Below are positions 17,410-28,160 of a stretch of 64,000 nt of DNA, piece after piece. This stretch comes from Spirochaetales bacterium. Its GTDB lineage: Bacteria; Spirochaetota; Leptospiria; Leptospirales; Leptonemataceae. The notes under the pieces are model-generated. The model was not told the origin of the DNA. It saw only the letters and a list, made by a program, of their open reading frames with translations, and ran no database searches. The position numbers and the translations under genes were made by a program. Each line of letters begins with the position of its first letter. The stretch's first letter is position 1. Location of the stretch: NCBI GenBank assembly GCA_024233935.1, contig JACKOY010000013.1, positions 1 through 64,000 of the forward strand. Direction: 5' to 3'.

Positions 17410-18383
17410 ACGCCGGCCCCCGGCCGCAGTCGTTCTTCTTCCGGCGTGAGTCGTGTTAGAAGGGCGCCTTCGGCCGGGCTTTCTCCGAGCCAGTCGTACA
17501 ACCAGCGCAAGGCGGGAAAAGCTCCGACACTCTTTTGGGGGAGAGGTGGCGGTTTTGTGATAAGACGTCGCACGTCGGCAGAGTACAGGAGTGCATCCAG
17601 GTCCCGGGGCCGGAATGCCGGGGCGCTTCCGGCCGCTGGCTGTGGTAGATGAAATGCCTCAAGCAGCACGCATATGGCTTCGTTCGGATGAAAGATGCGC
17701 CTGGCGAGGGGCCGAAGCGTGCTTTCCACGGTGGCCAGGTCAAGCCCCGGTACGGAAAAGTCTTTGGTGAGCAGCAGGCGCGTGTCCGAAGTGCGCCCGG
17801 GATTCGCACGCAAGAAGCGCCGCAGCTCATGAAAGAGTCCCAGGGGATCCATGGCCCGTGTATCCAGGTCCACGATCAGCAGTTCCGGGTAGCGTTCGCT
17901 GTCTTTGCTCTCAAAAAGCGCGGCAATCAACTCGCCTGGAGTGCGAAAATCGGCGCGACTGTCGCGGCCGGAAAAGTACAGAATCTGACGGTAGAGGCTC
18001 ACCTGGCGCGAGTCGTCGGAGACAATGAAGACCGGTGGCCGGCGAACCGGATCCAGCTCGGGGAAGACCAGGCTTTCCGGGGGTGCACCGGGCTCCCAAA
18101 GCGCCGCGAGGCCGCATTCGAGCAGGGTCTTTCGGAGGCGCGATCGGTCTTCGCCGCTGGCCCGGGAGACGACCAGAACAGGCACGTACCATTTTGCAAA
18201 CTCCTGGATCAGCGCCAGAGTTGCATGGGGGAAGTAGTTGAGTCCCCGGGCCAGTTCTCCGGGCCTTAATATTTCGCCCGCCGTCCAGCGTCGCAGGTCG
18301 GCGCGCCTTCCCAGCCAGTATTCCATGAGGTGCTCGTCCGCATCCTCGAGTTTAAACCCGGCCACGACGGGGCGCGCAGGCAT
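17406..18383 (-). CDS. Receiver-like domain protein of unknown role
   Basis: About 325 residues from the ATG at 18383. Earlier in-frame codons run antisense through the 5' part of the divergent muramidase gene and are rejected. Residues 117-235 look like a response-regulator receiver: acidic pair in FIVSDDSRQVSLYRQIL, a phospho-acceptor candidate at D172 in LLIVDLD, and K207 in LLLTKDF. An N-terminal stretch, VPVLVVSRASGEDRSRLRKT, may be a second degenerate receiver. There is no DNA-binding output domain. It is first in the operon with thiL (ATGA overlap). Family assignment rests on pattern reading only. Confidence 0.6.
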   Translation of the reverse strand: MPARPVVAGFKLEDADEHLMEYWLGRRADLRRWTAGEILRPGELARGLNYFPHATLALIQEFAKWYVPVLVVSRASGEDRSRLRKTLLECGLAALWEPGAPPESLVFPELDPVRRPPVFIVSDDSRQVSLYRQILYFSGRDSRADFRTPGELIAALFESKDSERYPELLIVDLDTRAMDPLGLFHELRRFLRANPGRTSDTRLLLTKDFSVPGLDLATVESTLRPLARRIFHPNEAICVLLEAFHLPQPAAGSAPAFRPRDLDALLYSADVRRLITKPPPLPQKSVGAFPALRWLYDWLGESPAEGALLTRLTPEEERLRPGAGV

Positions 18384-18485
18384 GGCAGTTGGGGTCTTCA
18401 AGTGAATGCAGCCTGCTTCGAGCCACCTACGCCGAAAATAAAAAAAGCTGGGGCGCGCCTGCGGGCTCCGGCACCTGGACCCTGC

Positions 18486-19898
18486 ATGCGGCCGAATCAC
18501 AGGACCAACGGACGCCTTATTCCGGGCGCAGTGCTGCAAGCGCTGGCGGCGGGCCTTTTGGTGTGGTTCTCCACGTCTTGTTGCTCGGTCAATTTGCTCG
18601 AGATTGACCCCTTCCTTTCGGACATTGTGACCCGGCTGGAATTGGAGTCCCGACAGGAAGGGCGCATCCGCACCTATCGTCTGCCGGACTGCTGCTGGCC
18701 GGAAACGCCCGAAGCCGAAGGCGAGCAGCTGCTGCCCGTTCGGTCGCGACAGCCTCTCTACACCGGGCTCGATATTCTGGCCCTCGAGGACTTTGCTCTG
18801 TTGCGCCATCGTTCTTTTGCGCTTCTGACAAATGCCACCGGGCGGGACCGCAGCCTGACGAGCGGTTTGGATCTCATGCTTGCGGCCGGAGTGCGACCGC
18901 GCCTGGTGCTTGAGCCCGAGCACGGCCTTTATGGTTATCTGGACGCGCCGGGGGCCGACGGCATTCGCCTGGACCCGCGACGCGGACTGCGTGTGCTCAG
19001 TCTCTATTCGTCCCGACGCGTTCCGGATGTTTCACACCTGGTGGACATTGACCTTTTGGTAGTCGACATTCAGAACCTGCCGGTGCGTTGTTATACTTAC
19101 GTTTCGACGCTGACCTACCTGCTGGAACTCGCCGCGGCCCAGAACATTGAGGTGCTGGTCCTGGATCGTCCCAACCCGTACGGCTTCTGGCACGCCCAGG
19201 GTTCCATGGTCCGGGAGGACTATCGCAGCTTTGTCGCTGAGGCGCCGGTACCTTTTTTGTATTCCATGACGCCTGGCGAGTACAGCCAGTTCGTGGCTGA
19301 CCTTCTGTTTCCAGATCTGCGCATCAGCACGATCGCGGTTGCCGGTTATCGCCGTCAGGACCTGGATGCGCCGCTTCGGGCTTCCTGGATCAATCCTTCG
19401 CCGAACATCCCGGGGCTGGAGTCGGCGCTGGTCTATCCCGGCGTGGTTCTCTACGAAGGCACGAACTTCAGTCTGGGGCGGGGGACCACCCGGCCCTTTA
19501 TCTATTCGGGGGCGCCCTGGCTGAACTCGGCTTTGGTTGCCGAACAATTGCGCGCTCTACAACTGCCCGGCGTCGAGATTACGGAAGTGAGTTTTCAACC
19601 CAGCGCTTCGCTTTATCAGGGGCAAATCTGTCATGGCATCCAGATCAATCCGGTTTCGACGCGATTCGATACGTTGCGCACGGGTTACGAGTACATGCGC
19701 CTGGTGCGCCGTTTGCATCCCGATCAGTTTCGTTTCTTGATGCAGTCCGATGGCCGACCGCGCATCGACGTTCTCTGGGGCGGGCCCGGATACCGCGAGG
19801 CCATCCAGGCCGATCTCAGCTACGAAGATTTTCGGGCTACCTGGAGTGATCAGGCCGCTGCCTTTGAGGAATTGACGGCGCCCTATCGCCTGTATTGA
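18486..19898 (+). CDS. namZ: NamZ-type (DUF1343) exo-N-acetylmuramidase, lipoprotein-like
   Basis: About 470 residues of the DUF1343 family, for which an exo-beta-N-acetylmuramidase activity (NamZ) acting on peptidoglycan fragments is known. Recognisable blocks are GLDILALEDFALLRHRSFALLTNATGRD split over the N-terminal domain, VLEPEHGLYGYLDAPG, DIDLLVVDIQNLPVRCYTYV, VLDRPNPYG, YEGTNFSLGRGTTRPF and HGIQI. The ATG at 18486 gives a short signal with FSTSCCS, a plausible lipobox, which would place it in the periplasm. It is divergent from the receiver-like operon and convergent with ccmA. A role in murein recycling is inferred. Confidence 0.88.
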   Translation: MRPNHRTNGRLIPGAVLQALAAGLLVWFSTSCCSVNLLEIDPFLSDIVTRLELESRQEGRIRTYRLPDCCWPETPEAEGEQLLPVRSRQPLYTGLDILALEDFALLRHRSFALLTNATGRDRSLTSGLDLMLAAGVRPRLVLEPEHGLYGYLDAPGADGIRLDPRRGLRVLSLYSSRRVPDVSHLVDIDLLVVDIQNLPVRCYTYVSTLTYLLELAAAQNIEVLVLDRPNPYGFWHAQGSMVREDYRSFVAEAPVPFLYSMTPGEYSQFVADLLFPDLRISTIAVAGYRRQDLDAPLRASWINPSPNIPGLESALVYPGVVLYEGTNFSLGRGTTRPFIYSGAPWLNSALVAEQLRALQLPGVEITEVSFQPSASLYQGQICHGIQINPVSTRFDTLRTGYEYMRLVRRLHPDQFRFLMQSDGRPRIDVLWGGPGYREAIQADLSYEDFRATWSDQAAAFEELTAPYRLY

Positions 19899-19930
19899 TC
19901 GCGGCCATGCTGTTTCGCCGGGCGGTCTTT

Positions 19931-20671
19931 TCAGCCCTGCGCTGAATCGTAGAGCAAGGACTCCAGGTGCTTTCGGCTCTGCTCGTTCCACCGTTCGATC
20001 GCGATGTCGGCAATGAGCCGGCCATCCCGCAGACAGACTATGCGTTGCGCCAGATTCCGAAAAAACTCTTCGGAATGGGTCGTGATCAAGAACGCCGCGC
20101 CGCTTTCTGAAAGTTTTCGAATCCTGTCGGCCAGAAAGCGGCAGCCTTCACGGTCCAGGCCGGTCAGGGGTTCATCAAGCAGAACGATGGCGGGGTCGCT
20201 CAAAAAGGCACGGCACAGAGCCAGGCGTTGTTGCATGCCACGCGAAAACTGACGAACCGGGTCGTTCTTGCGGCTTTCCAGTCCGGCGCGGGCCAGTAGC
20301 TGATCGCAACGTTCATAATCCGCGACGGTCGGCGCCCTTCTGGAAAGGCCGAGAAAAAATCGCAGATTTTCGCGTGCCGTGAGGTCGAGAAAGAGCCCTG
20401 GCTCGTGACCGACGTGGGTTACCCGGCCCAGATACAACCGCCGTCGGCTTGCCTGGCCGGTACTTCTTCCCTGAAAAAAGAGCTCCCCGCTTTCCGGTGG
20501 CAGGCGCGAAGTCAAGGCGCCCAGAAGAGAGGATTTACCGGCACCGTTGGGACCGAGAACCAGAACCACCTCCCCGGCATTGAGTTTCAGACTGACCCGG
20601 TCCAGGATCCTTCGATAACCATAATGGCGCACCAGGTCACGCACTTCGAGTAGCGCGGGGGTCGCGTTCAT
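19931..20671 (-). CDS. ccmA: CcmA-like ABC transporter ATPase
   Basis: A 246-residue ABC ATPase with Walker A GPNGAGKSS, signature FSRGMQQRLAL and Walker B IVLLDEPLTGLD. CcmA energises release of holo-CcmE in System I cytochrome c maturation. The assignment leans on position: it is the last gene of a cluster with ccmE, ccmF and a ccmH-like gene, and it overlaps its upstream neighbour by four bases. The usual membrane partners CcmB and CcmC are not beside it. A generic transporter ATPase remains possible. Confidence 0.8.
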   Translation of the reverse strand: MNATPALLEVRDLVRHYGYRRILDRVSLKLNAGEVVLVLGPNGAGKSSLLGALTSRLPPESGELFFQGRSTGQASRRRLYLGRVTHVGHEPGLFLDLTARENLRFFLGLSRRAPTVADYERCDQLLARAGLESRKNDPVRQFSRGMQQRLALCRAFLSDPAIVLLDEPLTGLDREGCRFLADRIRKLSESGAAFLITTHSEEFFRNLAQRIVCLRDGRLIADIAIERWNEQSRKHLESLLYDSAQG

Positions 20672-21684
20672 GATCTCCGGACAATGCGAAGGCCGCTGGC
20701 CCGAACAATCGAGATTAGAAAAAAGAAAAGACCCAATACGACAAAGAGCCCCAGGACTGTCTTACCCGGATGGTCAAAGATCGGGTTGAACTCGGCGTCC
20801 AACGGGTTCAGTACCAGAACGCTTCCGCCTTCGAAATCGTAGTGGACCGGCTCTCCCGGACGGTACACCACCCGATAGGCTTCTCCGAAGTCGGGGATGT
20901 TTTCCAGGATGACTTCTCCGCCGCTGACTTCGGGTCGCGCATCAGCCGGTCGCCAGATCACGATCGTAAATGAGTGGGGGTCGGGAGTCGTCCGCTCTCG
21001 CTCCAGCGGCATAAAGTCTTCGAAGTCCTGGGCATCGATTGTGTACTCGATGGTCAGCTCGCTGTCTCCCGGCCGCAATGTGCGATCCAGAAGGTAGCGA
21101 CCGTCACCCAGATTCCGAAGCTCGACGTTTAAGGGCATGCGCGTACTTTCGTGCACCAGGCTGGCGCGCAGTTCGAGGGCTTCGTCCGGCACATAGATCG
21201 CGTAGTCGCCGGCGTCGAAGCTGCGCGGTGGGTCCGAGACGTTTGCGACCGCAAACAGTTTGCGCACAGCCAGTTGCTCGTCCGGGAGTTTTGCGACCTG
21301 CAGCGCGGCCGTGATACGCACGTCGGCGCGGCTGGCGCCACTTTCGAACACTGTCACGTGGACCACACCTTCGAGGGCGTCAGGAGTCGGCGGGATCATG
21401 GTGGCATAGCTATCGCCCTGAAAACGGGCCCGCAAAAGCAGGGGGCCGTTGCGCTGGGCGGGCACGTTGTCGAATCGAAAGGACGGCCCAACGTTGCGTT
21501 GGGTGGCCAGCACCTGCATTCCACCGTCGAGGGAAATCAGGGCCAGCTCTTCGACAGTGGCTGGAGTTCCACCCCGGGTTCCATTGCGAATGTCTCCCTG
21601 GAGCGTTGCGGTCTGGGCTGCGATCGGGCCGGCCCAGAACAAGAAAGCCACAAAGCCGGCGGCGGTTGAGAGCGAGCGCTTCAT
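20668..21684 (-). CDS. Exported protein with C-terminal membrane anchor in ccm operon
   Basis: About 338 residues. The signal peptide MKRSLSTAAGFVAFLFWAG ends near PIAAQ. A long beta-rich extracytoplasmic region follows, with carboxypeptidase-regulatory-like character (TATLQGDIRNGTRGGTPATV, FRFDNVPAQRNGPLLLRA). One C-terminal transmembrane helix (GLFVVLGLFFFLISIV) and a short basic tail end it. It overlaps the upstream gene by four bases (ATGA), and ccmA overlaps its end, so it is firmly inside the cytochrome c maturation operon. There are no cysteine motifs. I do not recognise a named Ccm component; it could assist the haem lyase complex. Confidence 0.7.
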   Translation of the reverse strand: MKRSLSTAAGFVAFLFWAGPIAAQTATLQGDIRNGTRGGTPATVEELALISLDGGMQVLATQRNVGPSFRFDNVPAQRNGPLLLRARFQGDSYATMIPPTPDALEGVVHVTVFESGASRADVRITAALQVAKLPDEQLAVRKLFAVANVSDPPRSFDAGDYAIYVPDEALELRASLVHESTRMPLNVELRNLGDGRYLLDRTLRPGDSELTIEYTIDAQDFEDFMPLERERTTPDPHSFTIVIWRPADARPEVSGGEVILENIPDFGEAYRVVYRPGEPVHYDFEGGSVLVLNPLDAEFNPIFDHPGKTVLGLFVVLGLFFFLISIVRASGLRIVRRS

Positions 21685-22103
21685 GCCCCGGCCTCTTTGG
21701 TTTTGGGCTCTCGATAGCCGCACTGATGACAGAAATCCAACTCGCGATTCCGCACCAGATTGCCGCAGGCCGGACATACCCAGCCCAGGCGATTGGACAA
21801 TGTCGGCTTGCCGTCTCCGGCCGGTTTTTCGACAGCGTCGGCGTGCGATCCGAGATCGCCGGTCAGGCCGCCGGCCATTTCCGAAAACTCGCTGTCGCTC
21901 AGTTTCCCGAGTTCGTGTTCGATGTTCAGATCCCGCAGGTTTTCCAGGGCCATACGTCGGCTCTGCTCCCGCTCGCGCCGTCGATCGCGACCCTTCACGA
22001 AAAACAGCGGCCGCGCACGCTGTTCTTGAAAAAGCGGCCAGAGCACGATCAAAAGCGCCGCTCCGAGAGCGACAATCACCACACCGATCAAAACAATGTT
22101 CAT
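21681..22103 (-). CDS. Small membrane protein with zinc ribbon in ccm operon
   Basis: 140 residues: an N-terminal transmembrane helix (IVLIGVVIVALGAALLIVLW), a charged helical segment with RMALENLRDLNIEHELGKLS, and a C-terminal zinc ribbon with paired CxxC motifs (CPACGNLV and CHQCGYRE). The helix EHELGKLSDSEF resembles the start of CcmI-type proteins, so it may be a short CcmI substitute. It overlaps both neighbours by four bases. The domains are seen directly; the function is inferred from the operon. Confidence 0.7.
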   Translation of the reverse strand: MNIVLIGVVIVALGAALLIVLWPLFQEQRARPLFFVKGRDRRREREQSRRMALENLRDLNIEHELGKLSDSEFSEMAGGLTGDLGSHADAVEKPAGDGKPTLSNRLGWVCPACGNLVRNRELDFCHQCGYREPKTKEAGA

Positions 22104-22707
22104 TGATCGAGGCGCCTGATCTTTTCCAGAACTTCCGGCGCGATCGGAGTTTCCTTTCCGGCGGGGCCGGACGGTCGCTGGCGCGCGCGATTACGCCTCC
22201 ACCACAGCCAGAAAACGACAGCCAGCACAGCCAGACCCATGCTCAGGGCCAGGGTTATGGATGTGCCCGAAACGTGCGCCTGGACCTCCGGACCGTAGCC
22301 CACTTCCAGTTCCTGCGCGATGTCGCTTCGGCCCTGGGCGATCAGGACCTGGATGACCGGCATGTCCCGGATTTCGGGCCCGAATCCGTGGATCAGACCG
22401 GAAACAATGCTGTCGGCGTCGTCGCCCATAAGGATGCGCGCTTCGATAAAACGCCGCACCGGGATGCCCCAGGGACATTCCACATGCGGGCACGAACTCA
22501 GCACAAAGTTGCAGCCGCACTGACAGACGATCGCGTTTGAAACCCTGGTAAAGGTGCGGATCTGTTCCGGATTTTCGAGTTCCGTGTAGACCGCTTGAGC
22601 GTCGATCGGCGCCGGCCCCAGTAGTTCGAGGCTGAATGGAAAAAGCAGGTACGCCCCCAGCCCGGCGGCGAAAAAGACCGGCAGATAGTGCGTGATTCCC
22701 GGTCGCT

Positions 22708-22711
<4 letters not shown>
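22100..22711 (-). CDS. ccmH: CcmH/NrfF-like thiol protein of cytochrome c maturation
   Basis: 203 residues. An N-terminal membrane helix is followed by a cysteine-rich CcmH-type domain: VSNAIVCQCGCNFVLSSC with C63, C65, C67, C74 and C79, then RRFIEARILMGDDADSIVSG, typical of the CcmH three-helix bundle. A second transmembrane helix (ALSMGLAVLAVVFWLWW) and a basic tail follow. CcmH keeps apocytochrome cysteines reduced for haem attachment. The extra cysteines, beyond the usual LRCxxCQ, are unusual. It overlaps ccmF by four bases. Confidence 0.82.
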
Positions 22712-25260
<2,549 letters not shown>

Positions 25261-25290
25261 CTGATGTCTCCGGAAGCCGCCCGAGATCTC

Positions 25291-25719
25291 TCAGGGCGCG
25301 ATCGGTAACTCGCCCGGATGTCCGTCGCCGGCGTAGCTGGCTTCGTACTTCGAACCGCATTTTGCTTCCACCCGCGTGGCGATCAAACGGTCCTGGCCGT
25401 CGAGCTGGCCGTCCACCCGGACGGGCACTCCATCGGCGAAGGTATCCGGGAGTTGTGTGTCTCCAATAAAATGGACCGGCACCTGACGTCCGTCCTTTTC
25501 GACCACAAAATCGGCCGCGTCGCCGTAGCGCAAAATGGAACCGGTCTGAACGAAACCCCGCATGCGAATCTCGCGCTCCCGATAGCCAGCGGGAGACTCG
25601 GCCACGCGATCGACGTCCACGATCAGCAGGCTGTCACCTGAATCCTGGCCCCCACTGAACCAGAGCGCAGTGAGGGAGGCGATGACGATGCCGGCGAGTA
25701 TGAGAAACTTCGGCTGCAT
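25291..25719 (-). CDS. ccmE: Haem chaperone CcmE, Cys-type
   Basis: 142 residues: one N-terminal membrane anchor (FLILAGIVIASLTALWF) and a small OB-fold domain (REREIRMRGFVQTGSILR, VPVHFIGDTQLPDTF, GVPVRVDGQL). In most CcmE proteins haem is held covalently by a His in an HxxxY motif; here the place is taken by C121 in CGSKY (CxxxY). Cys-type CcmE is known from variant System I in archaea and some bacteria. It is first in the ccm cluster and follows the O-antigen-ligase-like gene by 57 bases. Confidence 0.9.
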   Translation of the reverse strand: MQPKFLILAGIVIASLTALWFSGGQDSGDSLLIVDVDRVAESPAGYREREIRMRGFVQTGSILRYGDAADFVVEKDGRQVPVHFIGDTQLPDTFADGVPVRVDGQLDGQDRLIATRVEAKCGSKYEASYAGDGHPGELPIAP

Positions 25720-25776
25720 TCATGGCCAGGATAACGAGCGGGGCTTATTCGGGCAAACGGTTTCAGGCGATCGGCC

Positions 25777-27354
25777 TCAGAACCACCACAAAGCGGTCCA
25801 GGCCCCGATCAGGACCAGTCCGGCGATGCCGACGATGCGTTGGGGGCCGTTCTCAGGCTCCCGCAGGCAAAAGCAGAAGAACAGCGTGGCGCAGTACTCC
25901 GCGAAGATCACATGATAGCCAATGAGCATTCCCGGCGCCAGGGCCAGCGCCAGCGGCCACAAGGTACGTCGACCGGCCGGTTGCGAAAACCCCATGATCG
26001 CCGGCAGCAGGATCGAAGGCAGAAGTCCAATCAGACCGGCATCCACGGCCATGCCCAGAAAGAGGATCGGCGGATTGTCGATCAACATCTCCGGTTGCAG
26101 GGCCCGAAAGCGCGTCAGCTCGACCTGAAACTGATTCAGGCCATGACCGGTCCAGGGAGCTTCCGAAAGCATTTGCAGGCCGAACCCGAAGTGCCAGGCA
26201 CGTTGGGGATCGATGCGGGCGAAAGCCGCAAGCCCCTCCTGGTCCAGCGCGCTGAAGAAGTGCTGCAGCTCGGTCGCCAGGCGCGCCGCCGAAGGTACGA
26301 ATTCCAGCAGCAAGAATATCGTGCCCGGAACGACCAGGACGGCTGCAAGGAGAGCCGGCAGTACGCGGGCCCGAAAACGGATGCGCGTGCGCACCTGCCA
26401 GAAAAGACAAAAGAGAAATACCAGAAGCGCAAAGCCAAGCGTCAACAAGTAGGCGCGCCCCAGCCAGCGCGAAACAATCAGCAACGTAAGCACCGTCAGC
26501 AGTGCTCCGATCTTTGCAAACAGGCGGGCGCGCTCGGAACCGGTTTGCATGTGATTCTGGCAGAAGAGCAAGAGCGCCAGCCCCAGAATAGGCGTCAGTT
26601 GGCTGGCGGCGCCGCTATCGGTTACGAGGCCAGGCAGGCGCCCCACGCTTTCGGCATGATCTCCTGCTCCCAGGCTCAAGCGTTCCAGGCCGGCCGCTTC
26701 GAGAAAAAAAGCCCCGAGATGGCAGGCGCCGGCTATCGCAAACCCCGCGATCACGTCCGATTCAGGAGTCTCACGCGCGCCTTCGGGCATCTGCCTGTAC
26801 ATCTGATCGCTCACCAGAAAGAGCACGGGGCCGAAGAGGTTCAGACCCAGAAGCAAGGCGAGATACATGGCATAGTGCGAGCTGACCCCGGGCGCGGCCT
26901 CCAGGTCGCGCAGAGGAAACAGCGTTTCCGCGCTTTGCAGTTCGTACAGATCAATCCCGGTACGCAGCACGTTTGCGATTATCCACCCGAGCAAAAGGAG
27001 CGTGAGCACCGGCACGCGAGGCCTCGCTATCGGTCGCGATGCGAACAGGTCGCCGCGGGCTACGCGAATAGCCAGCGCTGCAGTCAGCCCCATAAACCAG
27101 GGATACAGGATGGCGTGGGTCGGGAGTGGCGTCAGGATGGAACCAAGGCGCGGAAGGACCGGGCAGATTGCCGCCAGGATGTACCGCAGATCGGGGCGCT
27201 TCAGGCAGCATAGAAAGCCGACTGCGAAAAGAGCAACGACCGTAAGCAGATAGTAACGATGGATTTGGAAGCCGACACGGGTAAAACCCACCAGCATGAG
27301 AAAGCCGGCGGCCTGCGCGATGGCGAGAGTGAGGATCGGGCTGTATCGGCGCAC
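25777..27354 (-). CDS. O-antigen ligase/polymerase-like membrane protein
   Basis: 525 residues with about twelve transmembrane helices. The C-terminal part contains the Wzy_C-like signature SEAPWTGHGLNQFQVELTRF after a periplasmic loop, as in O-antigen ligases (WaaL) and polymerases; the preceding loop carries DPQRAWHFGF. Such proteins join or polymerise lipid-linked glycans at the outer face of the inner membrane. No glycan biosynthesis genes are adjacent. It probably shares a transcript with the ccm genes, lying upstream of ccmE. The substrate is unknown. Confidence 0.72.
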   Translation of the reverse strand: MRRYSPILTLAIAQAAGFLMLVGFTRVGFQIHRYYLLTVVALFAVGFLCCLKRPDLRYILAAICPVLPRLGSILTPLPTHAILYPWFMGLTAALAIRVARGDLFASRPIARPRVPVLTLLLLGWIIANVLRTGIDLYELQSAETLFPLRDLEAAPGVSSHYAMYLALLLGLNLFGPVLFLVSDQMYRQMPEGARETPESDVIAGFAIAGACHLGAFFLEAAGLERLSLGAGDHAESVGRLPGLVTDSGAASQLTPILGLALLLFCQNHMQTGSERARLFAKIGALLTVLTLLIVSRWLGRAYLLTLGFALLVFLFCLFWQVRTRIRFRARVLPALLAAVLVVPGTIFLLLEFVPSAARLATELQHFFSALDQEGLAAFARIDPQRAWHFGFGLQMLSEAPWTGHGLNQFQVELTRFRALQPEMLIDNPPILFLGMAVDAGLIGLLPSILLPAIMGFSQPAGRRTLWPLALALAPGMLIGYHVIFAEYCATLFFCFCLREPENGPQRIVGIAGLVLIGAWTALWWF

Positions 27355-27415
27355 GGACCCGGGTTGCTTGGGGAATAATGATTGAAAAATCCACCCTTTT
27401 TGGAAAACCTGCTAT

Positions 27416-28069
27416 ATGGCCACCAAAAAGAAATCCAGGGCGTCTGCACGGAAGAAGACGAGCAAGAAAGCCGCTCGCAAGACATCTTCCAAAAAGACTG
27501 CTAAGAAAACATCAAAGAAGAAGGCCGGCAAGAAGACCGCCCGCAAGTCTGCCTCGCGCTCAGCTGCACCCGCGGACGATGACTTCGCCGTGCACAGAGC
27601 GGAACTTGCCGCTGGCGGCGCCGACTATTCCAGTTCATCCTACTCCGAGCCGTCGTATGCTGCTGGTGGCGTAGAAGAAGAGGGCACTTCCTCCCTCGCG
27701 CGTTTCGCGATCCTGGCAGTGCTCGGCGTGCTGATCATTGTGATCGTACTCTGGGCTAACAGCAGCGACAGCCCCGACGTTGAGCCCGGCATAAGCGACG
27801 AGACCACCACCTCCCAGGTGGAGGAACCGGAGAGTCAGGCGGAGCCTGTTGTCGCCGCAAACGAAGAGCCGGAAACCGCGGTGGAAACACCCGCTAACCA
27901 GACCGGCGGCGGAACCTACGTCGTGCGTGCGGGCGATAACTTCTATAAGATCGCCCGGGAGCAGATGGGCGCCGGAACACCTGCAAATGTGAGTCGTTTG
28001 CTGGAACTGAACAACCTCACGACCAACTCGCAGTTGCGCATTGGTCAGGAATTACGGATTCCGCAGTAG
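27416..28069 (+). CDS. Histone-H1-like tail, membrane helix and LysM protein
   Basis: 217 residues in three parts. Residues 1-50 are H1-like: 23 Lys or Arg in patterns such as KKTSKKAARKTSSKKTAK, otherwise Ala, Ser and Thr. Residues 94-113 form one transmembrane helix (ARFAILAVLGVLIIVIVLW). After an acidic linker, residues 167-215 are a LysM domain (YVVRAGDNFYKIAREQMG ... LRIGQELRIPQ) that binds peptidoglycan. By the positive-inside rule the basic tail is cytoplasmic and LysM periplasmic, so one molecule could touch nucleic acid and the cell wall. It is monocistronic with a strong terminator. The parts are seen; the tether role is inferred. Confidence 0.88.
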   Translation: MATKKKSRASARKKTSKKAARKTSSKKTAKKTSKKKAGKKTARKSASRSAAPADDDFAVHRAELAAGGADYSSSSYSEPSYAAGGVEEEGTSSLARFAILAVLGVLIIVIVLWANSSDSPDVEPGISDETTTSQVEEPESQAEPVVAANEEPETAVETPANQTGGGTYVVRAGDNFYKIAREQMGAGTPANVSRLLELNNLTTNSQLRIGQELRIPQ

Positions 28070-28094
28070 AGACGAAACACTGTGTGAGTTGCCG

Positions 28095-28120
28095 GGCAGG
28101 CCTTCGGGCCTGCCTTTTTT
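28095..28120 (+). terminator. Intrinsic terminator of the LysM gene
   Basis: GGCAGGCC (28095-28102), a TTCG tetraloop, GGCCTGCC (28107-28114) and six T residues form a textbook rho-independent terminator 25 bases after the stop. Confidence 0.95.
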
Positions 28121-28160
28121 GTGTACCGGGTTGTCGACGAAATGCACGAGTCGCGGTGGG

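Noticed and set aside
18384..18923. In-frame 180-codon extension of the receiver-like gene
   Set aside because: It runs antisense through the start of the NamZ-type gene, is rich in Arg, Gln and Pro, and lacks any domain; the ATG at 18383 starts typical protein sequence.
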